DNA of 8,153 nucleotides. It comes from Candidatus Rifleibacteriota bacterium (GTDB lineage: Bacteria; Riflebacteria; Ozemobacteria; Ozemobacterales; Ozemobacteraceae). The stretch spans positions 1 to 8,153 of the forward strand of contig JAKJFO010000184.1 in the NCBI GenBank assembly GCA_022704885.1, written 5' to 3'. The notes beneath the pieces are model-generated. The model was not told the DNA's origin. It was given only the letters and a program-made list of their open reading frames with translations, and ran no database searches. Shown piece by piece: positions 1 through 6,830 of the stretch (positions are counted from its first letter, which is position 1; the number at the start of each line of letters is the position of its first letter). The translations under genes were made by a program, and so were the position numbers.

Positions 1-2
1 CC

Positions 3-716
3 GGCCAGCTTGCCGAAAATAGTGTCGAGCCGAAGCTCAGTTTCGCGCTTGGCATGCTCGAACAGCCGGTTGTCGGCTATCTCGCCGCATTGCACCCCGA
101 TCACGGCATTCCGGTTTATCAGGAAATGGAATACCTTGCTTATAGTGGTACAACGCTGGGCGATGCGATAAAAAATACTTATGATGGCGTTGTGCTTGGC
201 AATGGCGGAAAATTGCCAGATCTGCCCACACTCAGTGCGGGAATGCAATTGGCCTGGAGCCCAAGGCAAATCATGCTGAAAGGCACTGCCGCTCGGGTGC
301 TTTTCGGCGATCCGACACTGGCTCCGATGGCATCATTTACCCGGAAACCGTTCACTTTTGCCACAACCACTGCAGAACCGGGTTTACTCAAGATCGTTGC
401 AACTCTGCAAAATCCGATGTTAAAAGCAACGTTCACCAACACCTTCGAGAACGGCCTTTCTGGCAACAGCCCGTTCAACGACCGCGCGCTGCTCAAAATC
501 GAGCTGCCTGAAGGTCAGACAAAGGTCTCTGACGTCAGGCTCGATAAAATCGGTGCCGGAGGCAGTCCGCTGCAGGGCCAGATTGTCGGGTATGCCGTAG
601 AACATGACGAAGGCCGTAACTTTTTGCACGTTCATATTGATGTGCCGAGCACCGCTTATCAGTCTGGTCCGCTGCGCCAGTCGGGCACCTCAATCGAATT
701 GTCTGCCGCGTTATAG
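3..716 (+). CDS. C-terminal part of a secreted, possibly gingipain-like (peptidase C25 type) protein; 5' end missing
   Basis: The reading frame is open from the left edge to a TAG at 714-716, so the gene starts outside the window and the Met at 54 is probably internal. About 237 residues are visible. The first part has the sequence feel of the end of a peptidase C25 caspase-like domain: a buried stretch around VVGYLAAL, then YSGTTLGDAIKN, and later VLFGDPTLAP, which resembles the 'TLGEA ... LLGDP' pattern that closes gingipain-type catalytic domains. The remaining ~120 residues alternate polar and hydrophobic residues, contain no Cys and no membrane helix, and look like a beta-sandwich domain. 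The catalytic His and Cys would lie upstream and cannot be checked. No terminator is seen after the stop. That this is a coding sequence is nearly certain; the family is a recollection-based guess, and another secreted caspase-fold or beta-rich protein is possible. Confidence 0.8.
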   Translation, partial: GQLAENSVEPKLSFALGMLEQPVVGYLAALHPDHGIPVYQEMEYLAYSGTTLGDAIKNTYDGVVLGNGGKLPDLPTLSAGMQLAWSPRQIMLKGTAARVLFGDPTLAPMASFTRKPFTFATTTAEPGLLKIVATLQNPMLKATFTNTFENGLSGNSPFNDRALLKIELPEGQTKVSDVRLDKIGAGGSPLQGQIVGYAVEHDEGRNFLHVHIDVPSTAYQSGPLRQSGTSIELSAAL

Positions 717-862
717 AACGGTTACGATTACGCGCGCACGATTTTGAGAAAGCTGCGTACAAAATTTCGTTGATGTGTTATCTTGTTTTGCATACGAACA
801 ACGCCACTGAAGAACTGTGATGCCGGCAAACTGGCAGTCTGGCGGCGCAGAGGGAGAGAACA

Positions 863-2020
863 ATGATTGAAAGCGGCTTTGCCTATGTCGCGGTTCTGCT
901 GTTCATTGCCGCAGTAATAGTGCAGCTCGATAAGAAATACCGCAAATTTTTCGATTACGTGCCGGGCATCGTCGTGCTTTACTTCGCAGTAATGACCTTT
1001 TCGACGCTCGGCCTCTGGAAACAGACGACCGAAATCAACTTTTACTACACCCAGCTCAAAAACAACATTCTGCCGGTAATGATCTTTCTGATGCTGCTGC
1101 ACTGTGACCTCAAGAAGATTTTCAGGCTCGGGCCACGCATGCTGCTCGGTTTCTTTTCGGCCTCGGTGACCATCGGCGCCGGCTTCGTCGTCACCTATTT
1201 CCTGTTTAAAAGCCACTTTGAGCCGCATACCTGGAAAACCTTCGCGGCCCTTTCTGGCTCATGGATGGGCGGCACCGGCAATATGGCGGCAATTCAGCTC
1301 GCACTTGGCGTCAGCGACTCGCAGATGGGCTACACGCTGATGATGGATTCAGTTAACTACGCGGTCTGGGTCATGCTGCTGCTGGCAGTAGTTCCTTATG
1401 CAAAGCATTTCAATAAATGGACCAAAGCCGATACCAGCCAGATCGACGAAGTCGGAGCCAGTCTGATGGCTGAGCATGGCGGAACCCCGCAGAACATGAG
1501 TTTCTCGGATCTGATTCTGCTGCTCGGCAGTGCCTTTGCGGTCGCGGCTCTGGCACAATATGTCGCACCAATGCTGCCGACCAGTGCTTTCGTTTCGACT
1601 TACAGCTGGACCGTCATTCTCGCTACGACAGCTGGCATCATCGCAGCAATGACACCTCTCGGCAAGGTGGCAGGAATCTCGCCGCTCGCGAGTCTGATGC
1701 TTTATCTTATCGTCGCGCTGATCGGGTCGCGCGCCAATTTCGCAGAACTTTCGCAGGCACCGTTCTACATTTTCTGCGGGTTCGTCATTCTGCTGGTGCA
1801 TGCCGTCCTGCTGGCGATGATCGCGCGTCTCTTCAAACTCGATTTGTTCACCTGCGGGGTTGCCAGCCTGGCCAATATAGGTGGTGTCGCATCTGCTCCC
1901 ATTCTGGCGGCAGCTTATAGCGAAGTGCTGGTTCCGATTGGTGTGCTGATGGGTATGCTGGGTTATGTAATCGGCACTGGCGGCGGATTGCTCGTTGGCA
2001 AAATTCTTTCGATGATCTGA
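863..2020 (+). CDS. DUF819 family multi-pass membrane protein, putative transporter
   Basis: This 385-residue protein is almost entirely hydrophobic, with about ten or eleven likely membrane segments and one longer polar loop at about 183-212. It matches the DUF819 (YjcL-like) family in length and in its signature GSWMGGTGNMAA (132-143), followed by a conserved Asp in MMDSVNYAVW (160-169). A second glycine-rich break, SLANIGGVASAP (335-346), sits at the matching place in the second half. This suggests the two-repeat fold of GltS- and bile-acid-type carriers, with broken helices forming the substrate site. The family has no firmly established substrate known to me. The ATG at 863 is preceded by AGGGAG with suitable spacing. 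The 146-base upstream gap holds only a weak promoter match (TTGATG at 770, TACGAA at 793). The next gene starts 19 bases after its stop, so co-transcription is likely. Its NlpC/P60 and epimerase neighbours point to a role in moving cell-wall peptides; this is inference from context. Confidence 0.9.
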   Translation: MIESGFAYVAVLLFIAAVIVQLDKKYRKFFDYVPGIVVLYFAVMTFSTLGLWKQTTEINFYYTQLKNNILPVMIFLMLLHCDLKKIFRLGPRMLLGFFSASVTIGAGFVVTYFLFKSHFEPHTWKTFAALSGSWMGGTGNMAAIQLALGVSDSQMGYTLMMDSVNYAVWVMLLLAVVPYAKHFNKWTKADTSQIDEVGASLMAEHGGTPQNMSFSDLILLLGSAFAVAALAQYVAPMLPTSAFVSTYSWTVILATTAGIIAAMTPLGKVAGISPLASLMLYLIVALIGSRANFAELSQAPFYIFCGFVILLVHAVLLAMIARLFKLDLFTCGVASLANIGGVASAPILAAAYSEVLVPIGVLMGMLGYVIGTGGGLLVGKILSMI

Positions 2021-2039
2021 ATCTGGAGTATGAAACAAC

Positions 2040-3485
2040 ATGCAGGCACTCAAACAGTTTCGCAGAGTTTTTCTGGTCGTTTTTATAGCTGGCATTTTTT
2101 GCTGTCATCCGCTATATTCGCAATGTTCCGACAAGGGTGAGGTTTTCGTGCAATTCGATCTGAATATTCCTGGTGTAAGTGATGAAATGCTGTTTCCAGA
2201 ATTCTGGCTGCAGAATGTTGCAGACCAGGATCAGGTCATCATGACAGGCGCCGAAATCGAGCGCTATAATCGCAAAGGTTTCGCCGAATGCGAAATGCTC
2301 GTGGATCTTCGCCATTTTCCGGCGGCCATGGCTGGTGAACAGCTGCGGCAGTCGATCGAAAAAGTCAGCGTGCGTCCCCAGAAAAAGCGCTACCTGAAGG
2401 GTGAAGAGGTCGGCGAAGAATATTATGTCGCTCTCGAAAATCTGCTGAACCTCGATAATTTAAGAAGTCTGACTGAAGTGCAGTTTGGCATCACGGTTAA
2501 ACGCACAGAAATGCGGGCCTTTCCGACTTATGACCGGGTTTTTTCCGAGCCCGATGATTTTGAAAGCGATATGTTTATCGAAACTGCGCTGTATCCGGCA
2601 GAACCGCTGGCGATTCTGCATGCAAGCCGGGACGGCAAGTGGTTGTTCGCCCAGGCTTATAATTATCGGGCCTGGCTGCCGGCCCAGGATGTCGCTTTCA
2701 CCAACCGTCGTGAACTCTTCGACTATCTCGATGCCGAAAAGTTTCTGGTGGTAACCGGCAAGGGCGTATTCACCGGTTACAATCCGCTTCGCCCTGAGAT
2801 ATCAGAGTTGCAGCTCGACATGGGCGCGCGTATTCCGCTTGCCGACAAGTCTGAATTTCAATTCAACATAGATGGCCAGCATCCCGCCGGCAATTATGTG
2901 GTTAAACTTCCGGCCCGTGGCGAAGATGGCAAGCTCGAATTCAGAATCGGCCTGATTGCCCGCTCAGAAGACGTGCGTGTCGGCTATATGCCGTTAACGC
3001 GCAGAAACATCATTACTCAGGCTTTCAAATTCCTTGGTCAGCGCTATGGCTGGGGTGGAATGTTCAATACTCGCGACTGCAGTGCATTTATCATGGATAT
3101 CTATCGCAGCATGGGCGTACTGGTGCCGCGCAACTCTGGAGAACAGGGCAAGCTGGCGATCGGCATCATGCATGAGTTTACCAAAGAAATGACGCTCGAA
3201 GAGCGCAAAGCGGTTTTCGACAGTCTGCCGGCCGGAACTCCGATCTATATGGCCGGCCATGCCATGCTTTATCTTGGGCGCTATAAAGATGATTATTACA
3301 TCATTCACGACTTTGCCGGATTTCGTATTCCAGATGCCGAGGGAAATCTCGTGCGCTCGACCGCCCGTTGCGTTTTTGTGACACCGCTTCTGGTGACCTA
3401 TCTTTCAGATGGCCGCAAATACATGGAAGGCATCTATTCAGCGCGTGAGTTCGTGTTGCCGGATGCTGGCGGGAAGAAGAGATAG
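2040..3485 (+). CDS. Exported SH3-NlpC/P60 cysteine peptidase, YkfC-like gamma-D-glutamyl-diamino acid endopeptidase
   Basis: This 481-residue protein probably cuts the bond between D-Glu and the diamino acid in peptidoglycan stem peptides, releasing L-Ala-D-Glu. It begins with basic residues and a hydrophobic stretch (about 10-27), indicating export. Cys21, Cys22 and Cys29 do not sit in a standard lipobox, so signal peptidase I processing is more likely than lipidation. Next come an N-terminal stabilising domain (about 45-120), a first bacterial SH3 domain (about 150-220, with the characteristic YRAWLPAQDVAF), a second SH3 domain (about 232-305) and the NlpC/P60 domain (about 321-450). The catalytic residues are Cys347 in RDCSAF, His407 in GHAMLYLG and His423 in IIHDFAG. 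RNSGEQ after the catalytic helix also fits the family. The start has TGGAG 11 bases upstream. The dipeptide it would release is the substrate of the epimerase encoded next. The family is certain; the exact bond cleaved is inferred from YkfC. Confidence 0.93.
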   Translation: MQALKQFRRVFLVVFIAGIFCCHPLYSQCSDKGEVFVQFDLNIPGVSDEMLFPEFWLQNVADQDQVIMTGAEIERYNRKGFAECEMLVDLRHFPAAMAGEQLRQSIEKVSVRPQKKRYLKGEEVGEEYYVALENLLNLDNLRSLTEVQFGITVKRTEMRAFPTYDRVFSEPDDFESDMFIETALYPAEPLAILHASRDGKWLFAQAYNYRAWLPAQDVAFTNRRELFDYLDAEKFLVVTGKGVFTGYNPLRPEISELQLDMGARIPLADKSEFQFNIDGQHPAGNYVVKLPARGEDGKLEFRIGLIARSEDVRVGYMPLTRRNIITQAFKFLGQRYGWGGMFNTRDCSAFIMDIYRSMGVLVPRNSGEQGKLAIGIMHEFTKEMTLEERKAVFDSLPAGTPIYMAGHAMLYLGRYKDDYYIIHDFAGFRIPDAEGNLVRSTARCVFVTPLLVTYLSDGRKYMEGIYSAREFVLPDAGGKKR

Positions 3486-3491
3486 AGAGCG

Positions 3492-3539
3492 CGATACCGA
3501 TTCCGATTACGATACCGATTACGATTGCGAGAACGATTG
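3492..3539 (+). repeat. Eight-unit CGATNN hexamer tandem repeat between peptidase and epimerase genes
   Basis: Eight consecutive six-base units fill 48 of the 62 bases between the two genes. Each has the form CGAT plus two variable bases, except the seventh, which is CGAGAA. The array starts six bases after the peptidase stop codon and runs straight into a run of six G (3539-3544) just before the epimerase ATG. It therefore forms most of the untranslated spacer upstream of the epimerase. The array is imperfect, so it is either old or constrained. In the +1 frame relative to the peptidase it reads as alternating aspartates (DTDSDYDTDYD). No function is known to me. Confidence 0.85.
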
Positions 3540-3547
3540 GGGGGAAT

Positions 3548-4636
3548 ATGAAGATTACCAATATCAGGACCGGGGTGCTTTCGATTCCGTTGCGAACGCC
3601 TTTTAAGACTGCGCTGCGCACTATCGATCATATTGCTTCGATTGTGGTTGCAGTCGATACTGATGCCGGAGTTACTGGAATCGGCGAAGCGCACCCGACC
3701 GGACCAATAACTGGCGAGTCGCAGGGCAGTGTGCGTGGTGCCATACATGAATTCATACTTCCCAGGCTCAAGGGCAAAGAGATTGCCAATCTTGAAGATA
3801 CTCTCAATACTCTCGACGGTGCGCTGGTAAAGAATACCAGCGCCAAAGCCGCAGTAGAAATGGCGATTTTCGACCTGTTCGGCCGCCTGTACAATGTTCC
3901 TGTTTATCGACTTCTCGGCGGTTATCGTAACAAGGTCGAAACCGACCTGACCATCAGTGTCAACAGCCCGGAAGAAATGGCCGAAGACAGCAAAATTGCG
4001 GTTTCGCGCGGCTTCAGAATTCTCAAACTCAAGGTCGGGTTGCAGTCAGACGTAGATATAGCGCGTATCGAAGCGGTTCGTGACGCGGTCGGTGCTGGCA
4101 TAAAATTGCGTCTTGACGCCAATCAGGGCTGGACAGCCCGTGAGGCAGTGCGGATCATGCGCGAAATCGAGGCCGGCAACTTCAATATCGATCTGCTCGA
4201 ACAGCCGGTACTGGCGCATGACCTGGCTGGTCTGAAGCATGTCAAAGAGAGTATCGATACCCCGGTGCTGGCAGACGAAGCGGTATTTTCGGCACTCGAC
4301 GCCGAAAAGATAATCGCCATGGGCGCAGCCGACTATATCAACATCAAGCTCATGAAAACCGGTGGTCTGCGCGGCGCCCTGCGCATCTGTGCACTCGCCG
4401 AAATGCATAACGTCGAGTGTTTTCTCGGCTGTATGATGGAAAGCAAAATCAGCGTCACTGCTGCGGTTCACCTTGCCTGTGCCCGCAGCATCATCACGCG
4501 TTGTGATCTCGACAGTCCGTCGCTGTGCAGCGAAGATCCGGTTAGCGGTGGCGCCGAAATCGAAGGGCCCTGGCTCAAACTTTCAGAAACGCCCGGTCTC
4601 GGCATCGATCAGGTCGAAGGCATCGTCTGGGACTGA
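3548..4636 (+). CDS. ykfB: L-Ala-D/L-Glu epimerase (dipeptide epimerase, enolase superfamily)
   Basis: This 362-residue cytoplasmic enzyme interconverts L-Ala-D-Glu and L-Ala-L-Glu by abstracting the alpha proton of Glu, so that murein dipeptides can be hydrolysed by ordinary peptidases. It aligns by eye with Bacillus subtilis YkfB almost without gaps. The visible active site comprises the acid/base lysines K160 and K162 (LKLKVG) and K267 (IKLMKTGG), and the metal ligands D190 (DANQGW), E218 (LLEQPV) and D243 (LADEAV). The DLD motif D320/D322 binds the dipeptide amino group. R24 in PFKTALRT is at the position recalled as recognising the Glu side chain. GCMMESKIS matches the family barrel end. 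This full set supports the Ala-Glu specificity rather than another dipeptide epimerase activity. The ATG at 3548 gives the expected N-terminus (MKITNIRTG), although its ribosome site is only a G-run with short spacing. It lies downstream of the NlpC/P60 peptidase and probably in the same operon. Confidence 0.95.
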   Translation: MKITNIRTGVLSIPLRTPFKTALRTIDHIASIVVAVDTDAGVTGIGEAHPTGPITGESQGSVRGAIHEFILPRLKGKEIANLEDTLNTLDGALVKNTSAKAAVEMAIFDLFGRLYNVPVYRLLGGYRNKVETDLTISVNSPEEMAEDSKIAVSRGFRILKLKVGLQSDVDIARIEAVRDAVGAGIKLRLDANQGWTAREAVRIMREIEAGNFNIDLLEQPVLAHDLAGLKHVKESIDTPVLADEAVFSALDAEKIIAMGAADYINIKLMKTGGLRGALRICALAEMHNVECFLGCMMESKISVTAAVHLACARSIITRCDLDSPSLCSEDPVSGGAEIEGPWLKLSETPGLGIDQVEGIVWD

Positions 4637-4644
4637 AAACCTGA

Positions 4645-6645
4645 TCAGCGTTTGATGTTGCGCAGAATGTCTTTGGCTTCCTGAAAAATCGCTCTGCGTT
4701 CGCGTTTGAGCAGCATGTCGATATCGATACCGCTCATGCCAATTTTACTGCCGACAGCTTTGAGCATATCGGTTTCTTCTGAGGTAAGCTTGCCATCGGC
4801 AAGCGCGACGCGGGCTATATGGCGCAGCAGCTCAGCGTCTGCTTCTATTTTGCTTGTTGTCGTGACATGCACGACCGGGTCAATAACCGCTTTGAACTCA
4901 TCGATTATTTGCTGAATGCGGGCTTCAGGAATGTCGCGCCGGCTGGCAAGTTCACGGATCATGCTCATTTCTTTGCTGTCGATGTGACCGTCGGCCAGCA
5001 TCATGGCAACTGTCCAGCGCAGCAGTTCGATGCCGGAAATGCCAAAATCGTCGAGAGGGGGCGGTACGGCCGGCTGTTTTTGGTCTTTCTGGTGGGCGGC
5101 AACGCGCGCACGAGCGTCATCAACTGATTTGCGCGCTGCGGCGCTGATACGGCTGAGAATCTCTCTGACCTGTGGATCGCTGCGGTCAACAATGGCATCG
5201 AGCACCCATTCGCTCTTGCCGTCGTTCATGACCGAGCCGCAGTAGGCGCATTCATTCTCACTGCCGGTCTGCTCGGGTGCGCCGCATGACGGGCAGTGCG
5301 AGCTGGCGAGTGCCGTTTCGAGTCTGGTAACCGCGCCGTGGCGGCGCGCCAGAATGAAGACATGCCGGAAATTGATCGGCTGACCGGCTGTCTCGATGCC
5401 TTTGCCCGGCATCTGAAAGGAAGGGATGCCGCTCCAGACGACTTCGACAAAGGCGTTGTCGTCAGGTTCAAGCAGTTCGATGCCAAGCAGGTCGACAGCG
5501 CCAACGGCACAGCCGGTGTAGAACCGGCGGGCTCCTGATTTGTCAGGCTTCAGCCACTGCAGCTGGGCATCGCAAAACTCATTGCGCGCTATCTTGCGCA
5601 GAGGTTCGACTTTGCCGATGCGTTCGGCTTCGGTTTTGCGCCAGAACATCACCGATACACGTTCTTTGATGTGTTGCATGTTGAAACCGGGGTCGGTGGC
5701 AACCATGGCGTCGAGACCGGGTAGCACCTTGTCGGGGCGCGTCGACCATTCGCAGGCCTGGGTGATGCTGGTCAGCACCCAGTCATATTCGCCAGAACGC
5801 AGCAGTGCGCCGCAGACTTCGCATTTTGACAGGCGCCCGATCTGAATCGGGTTGCCGCAGTTCGGGCACTGTCCTTCCATCAGGCCGCCCTTTTTAAGCG
5901 TTTTAACGCCGGGTTTACGCATGAACGACCAGACTTCGGCAAATGGCTCGGGGCTGCGTGAGCCGTCGATAAGTTTGCCGGTTTTTTCTTCCTTGCGGTA
6001 GTTGATGGCGCTGGCGTCGATGCGCAGATGTATGACATCGAAGTTCTTGTCGCTCTGAAATTTGACTGGCGTTGCCGTCATTATTTCGAGCGATTCGAGA
6101 TGGTCGATAATCCCCTTTTCGCGCATTTCAGCCAGCTGTATGCTGAACTGTTCATAAATTCCGTCAGATAGAAAAGCCTGCGCCTTGTCGAGATTTCTTG
6201 CGGTCCAGGCATCCTGAATCAATCTGAATGCTTTTTTGGCACGACCGAGGAAAAAGTTTTCATCAAAACCCGGATCGCGCTGCTTGAGTTGAGTTAGCGC
6301 AACCTTTGAAAAACTGTCATGTTTGACTCTGTCGGCTTTGGTTATGGTGTAGTCGACGTAGGTGTCTTCACCCTTGAGGTAACCTTTCCAGGCCAGCACT
6401 ATAATGACAATGGTCAGTGGAATGCCGATATGCGGATAGTAGATGATCAGTCTGATCAGCAGCCAGATCAATTCAGCCTCGCCACCACCGCCACCAGAGC
6501 GGCCTCCGCCCCCGCCGCCAGAATAGCCATGACCACCGCCAGCGCGGGCAAAGGCAATTTCACTGACCAGCATGTTAGCCAGAATCAATGCGCAAAGCAG
6601 CAGCGACCATGCGAAGATTTTTCTCAGCTGTCGGCGTCTGCGCAT
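4645..6645 (-). CDS. Membrane-anchored protein with two Tim44-like/zinc-ribbon modules and a C-terminal TerB-like domain
   Basis: This 666-residue protein has a basic N-terminus and a hydrophobic segment (about 10-32; signal or anchor). A glycine-rich linker (about 35-55) and a second hydrophobic segment (about 59-86) follow. Two copies of one module come next. Each opens with DPGF (124-127 and 318-321), continues as a Tim44-like alpha/beta domain, ends in a zinc ribbon with C-x2-C-x11-C-x2-C spacing (C260/263/275/278 and C451/454/466/469), and closes with a short W-V-L segment (YDWVLTSI at 287, SEWVLDAI at 478). The copies lie about 191-194 residues apart. The C-terminus (about 535-645) is TerB-like, with two acidic helical halves, LADGHIDSKE (550-559) and LADGKLTSEE (615-624), that usually bind metal. 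AGGAG lies 7 bases before the ATG. Its function is unknown; the domains suggest an envelope-associated scaffold or stress protein. It is divergent from the yqhD gene and convergent with the epimerase gene. Confidence 0.9.
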   Translation of the reverse strand: MRRRRQLRKIFAWSLLLCALILANMLVSEIAFARAGGGHGYSGGGGGGRSGGGGGEAELIWLLIRLIIYYPHIGIPLTIVIIVLAWKGYLKGEDTYVDYTITKADRVKHDSFSKVALTQLKQRDPGFDENFFLGRAKKAFRLIQDAWTARNLDKAQAFLSDGIYEQFSIQLAEMREKGIIDHLESLEIMTATPVKFQSDKNFDVIHLRIDASAINYRKEEKTGKLIDGSRSPEPFAEVWSFMRKPGVKTLKKGGLMEGQCPNCGNPIQIGRLSKCEVCGALLRSGEYDWVLTSITQACEWSTRPDKVLPGLDAMVATDPGFNMQHIKERVSVMFWRKTEAERIGKVEPLRKIARNEFCDAQLQWLKPDKSGARRFYTGCAVGAVDLLGIELLEPDDNAFVEVVWSGIPSFQMPGKGIETAGQPINFRHVFILARRHGAVTRLETALASSHCPSCGAPEQTGSENECAYCGSVMNDGKSEWVLDAIVDRSDPQVREILSRISAAARKSVDDARARVAAHQKDQKQPAVPPPLDDFGISGIELLRWTVAMMLADGHIDSKEMSMIRELASRRDIPEARIQQIIDEFKAVIDPVVHVTTTSKIEADAELLRHIARVALADGKLTSEETDMLKAVGSKIGMSGIDIDMLLKRERRAIFQEAKDILRNIKR

Positions 6646-6687
6646 TTAATTTCTCCTGACCTGGCTGCGAATAGTTGCTCTGTTAAA

Positions 6688-6716
6688 AGTGTAATATATT
6701 TTCAGTGAATTCACAA
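6688..6716 (-). promoter_or_regulatory. Candidate sigma70-type promoter for the Tim44/TerB gene
   Basis: On the minus strand, TTGTGA (6716-6711) and TACACT (6693-6688) are separated by exactly 17 bases. Each matches the -35 and -10 consensus at four of six positions. Transcription would begin near 6681, giving a leader of about 35 bases before the ATG at 6645, with the AGGAG at 6657-6653. The match was found by eye in an AT-rich stretch, so chance is possible. Confidence 0.4.
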
Positions 6717-6770
6717 AGATTCTTCTGTGTTCAGGCGCACGTTGTCGATGAGTAAACGATTTATCGCAGT

Positions 6771-6799
6771 TTGACTTTTGGCGTCGGTACGAATATCTT
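6771..6799 (+). promoter_or_regulatory. Candidate sigma70-type promoter for the yqhD-like gene
   Basis: TTGACT (6771-6776) and TATCTT (6794-6799) are separated by 17 bases, close to the housekeeping consensus at both boxes. Transcription would start near 6806, leaving a leader of about 25 bases that contains the AGGAGG at 6817. An imperfect 8-base hairpin (6746-6766) lies directly upstream of the -35 box, where a regulator could bind, but it is too weak to call an operator. Confidence 0.5.
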
Positions 6800-6816
6800 C
6801 AGGTGAGATATAGACG

Positions 6817-6822
6817 AGGAGG
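6817..6822 (+). promoter_or_regulatory. Strong ribosome binding site that fixes the yqhD start
   Basis: AGGAGG ends 8 bases before the ATG at 6831, an ideal spacing. Another ATG at 6824 is in a different frame and too close to the AGGAGG. The site therefore supports 6831 as the start, which also gives the expected YqhD N-terminus (MRNFTFYNPTKIIFGKG). Confidence 0.75.
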
Positions 6823-6830
6823 CATGAAGT

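Noticed and set aside
717..862. Promoter, riboswitch or small RNA in the gap before the DUF819 gene
   Set aside because: Only a weak -35/-10 pair (TTGATG, TACGAA) is seen, with no stable hairpin, no terminator and no recognisable riboswitch motif.
1349..2095. A long (248-codon) minus-strand open frame antisense to the DUF819 gene
   Set aside because: Its product is rich in Cys, His, Arg and Gln with no hydrophobic core, typical of a shadow of membrane-protein codons. The plus-strand frame is a convincing family match.
4641..4648. CTGATCAG palindrome as a bidirectional terminator
   Set aside because: It has no loop, a very short stem and no T-run on either side.
6480..6545. The CCACC/CCGCC-rich stretch as a DNA repeat or CRISPR-like element
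   Set aside because: It encodes the glycine-rich linker of the Tim44/TerB protein in frame; codon low complexity explains it.
6746..6766. Imperfect 8-base hairpin (CGATGAGT / ATTTATCG) just upstream of the yqhD promoter as an operator
   Set aside because: It needs two G-U pairs, so it is not a good DNA palindrome, and it would lie outside the predicted transcript. It is indistinguishable from chance.
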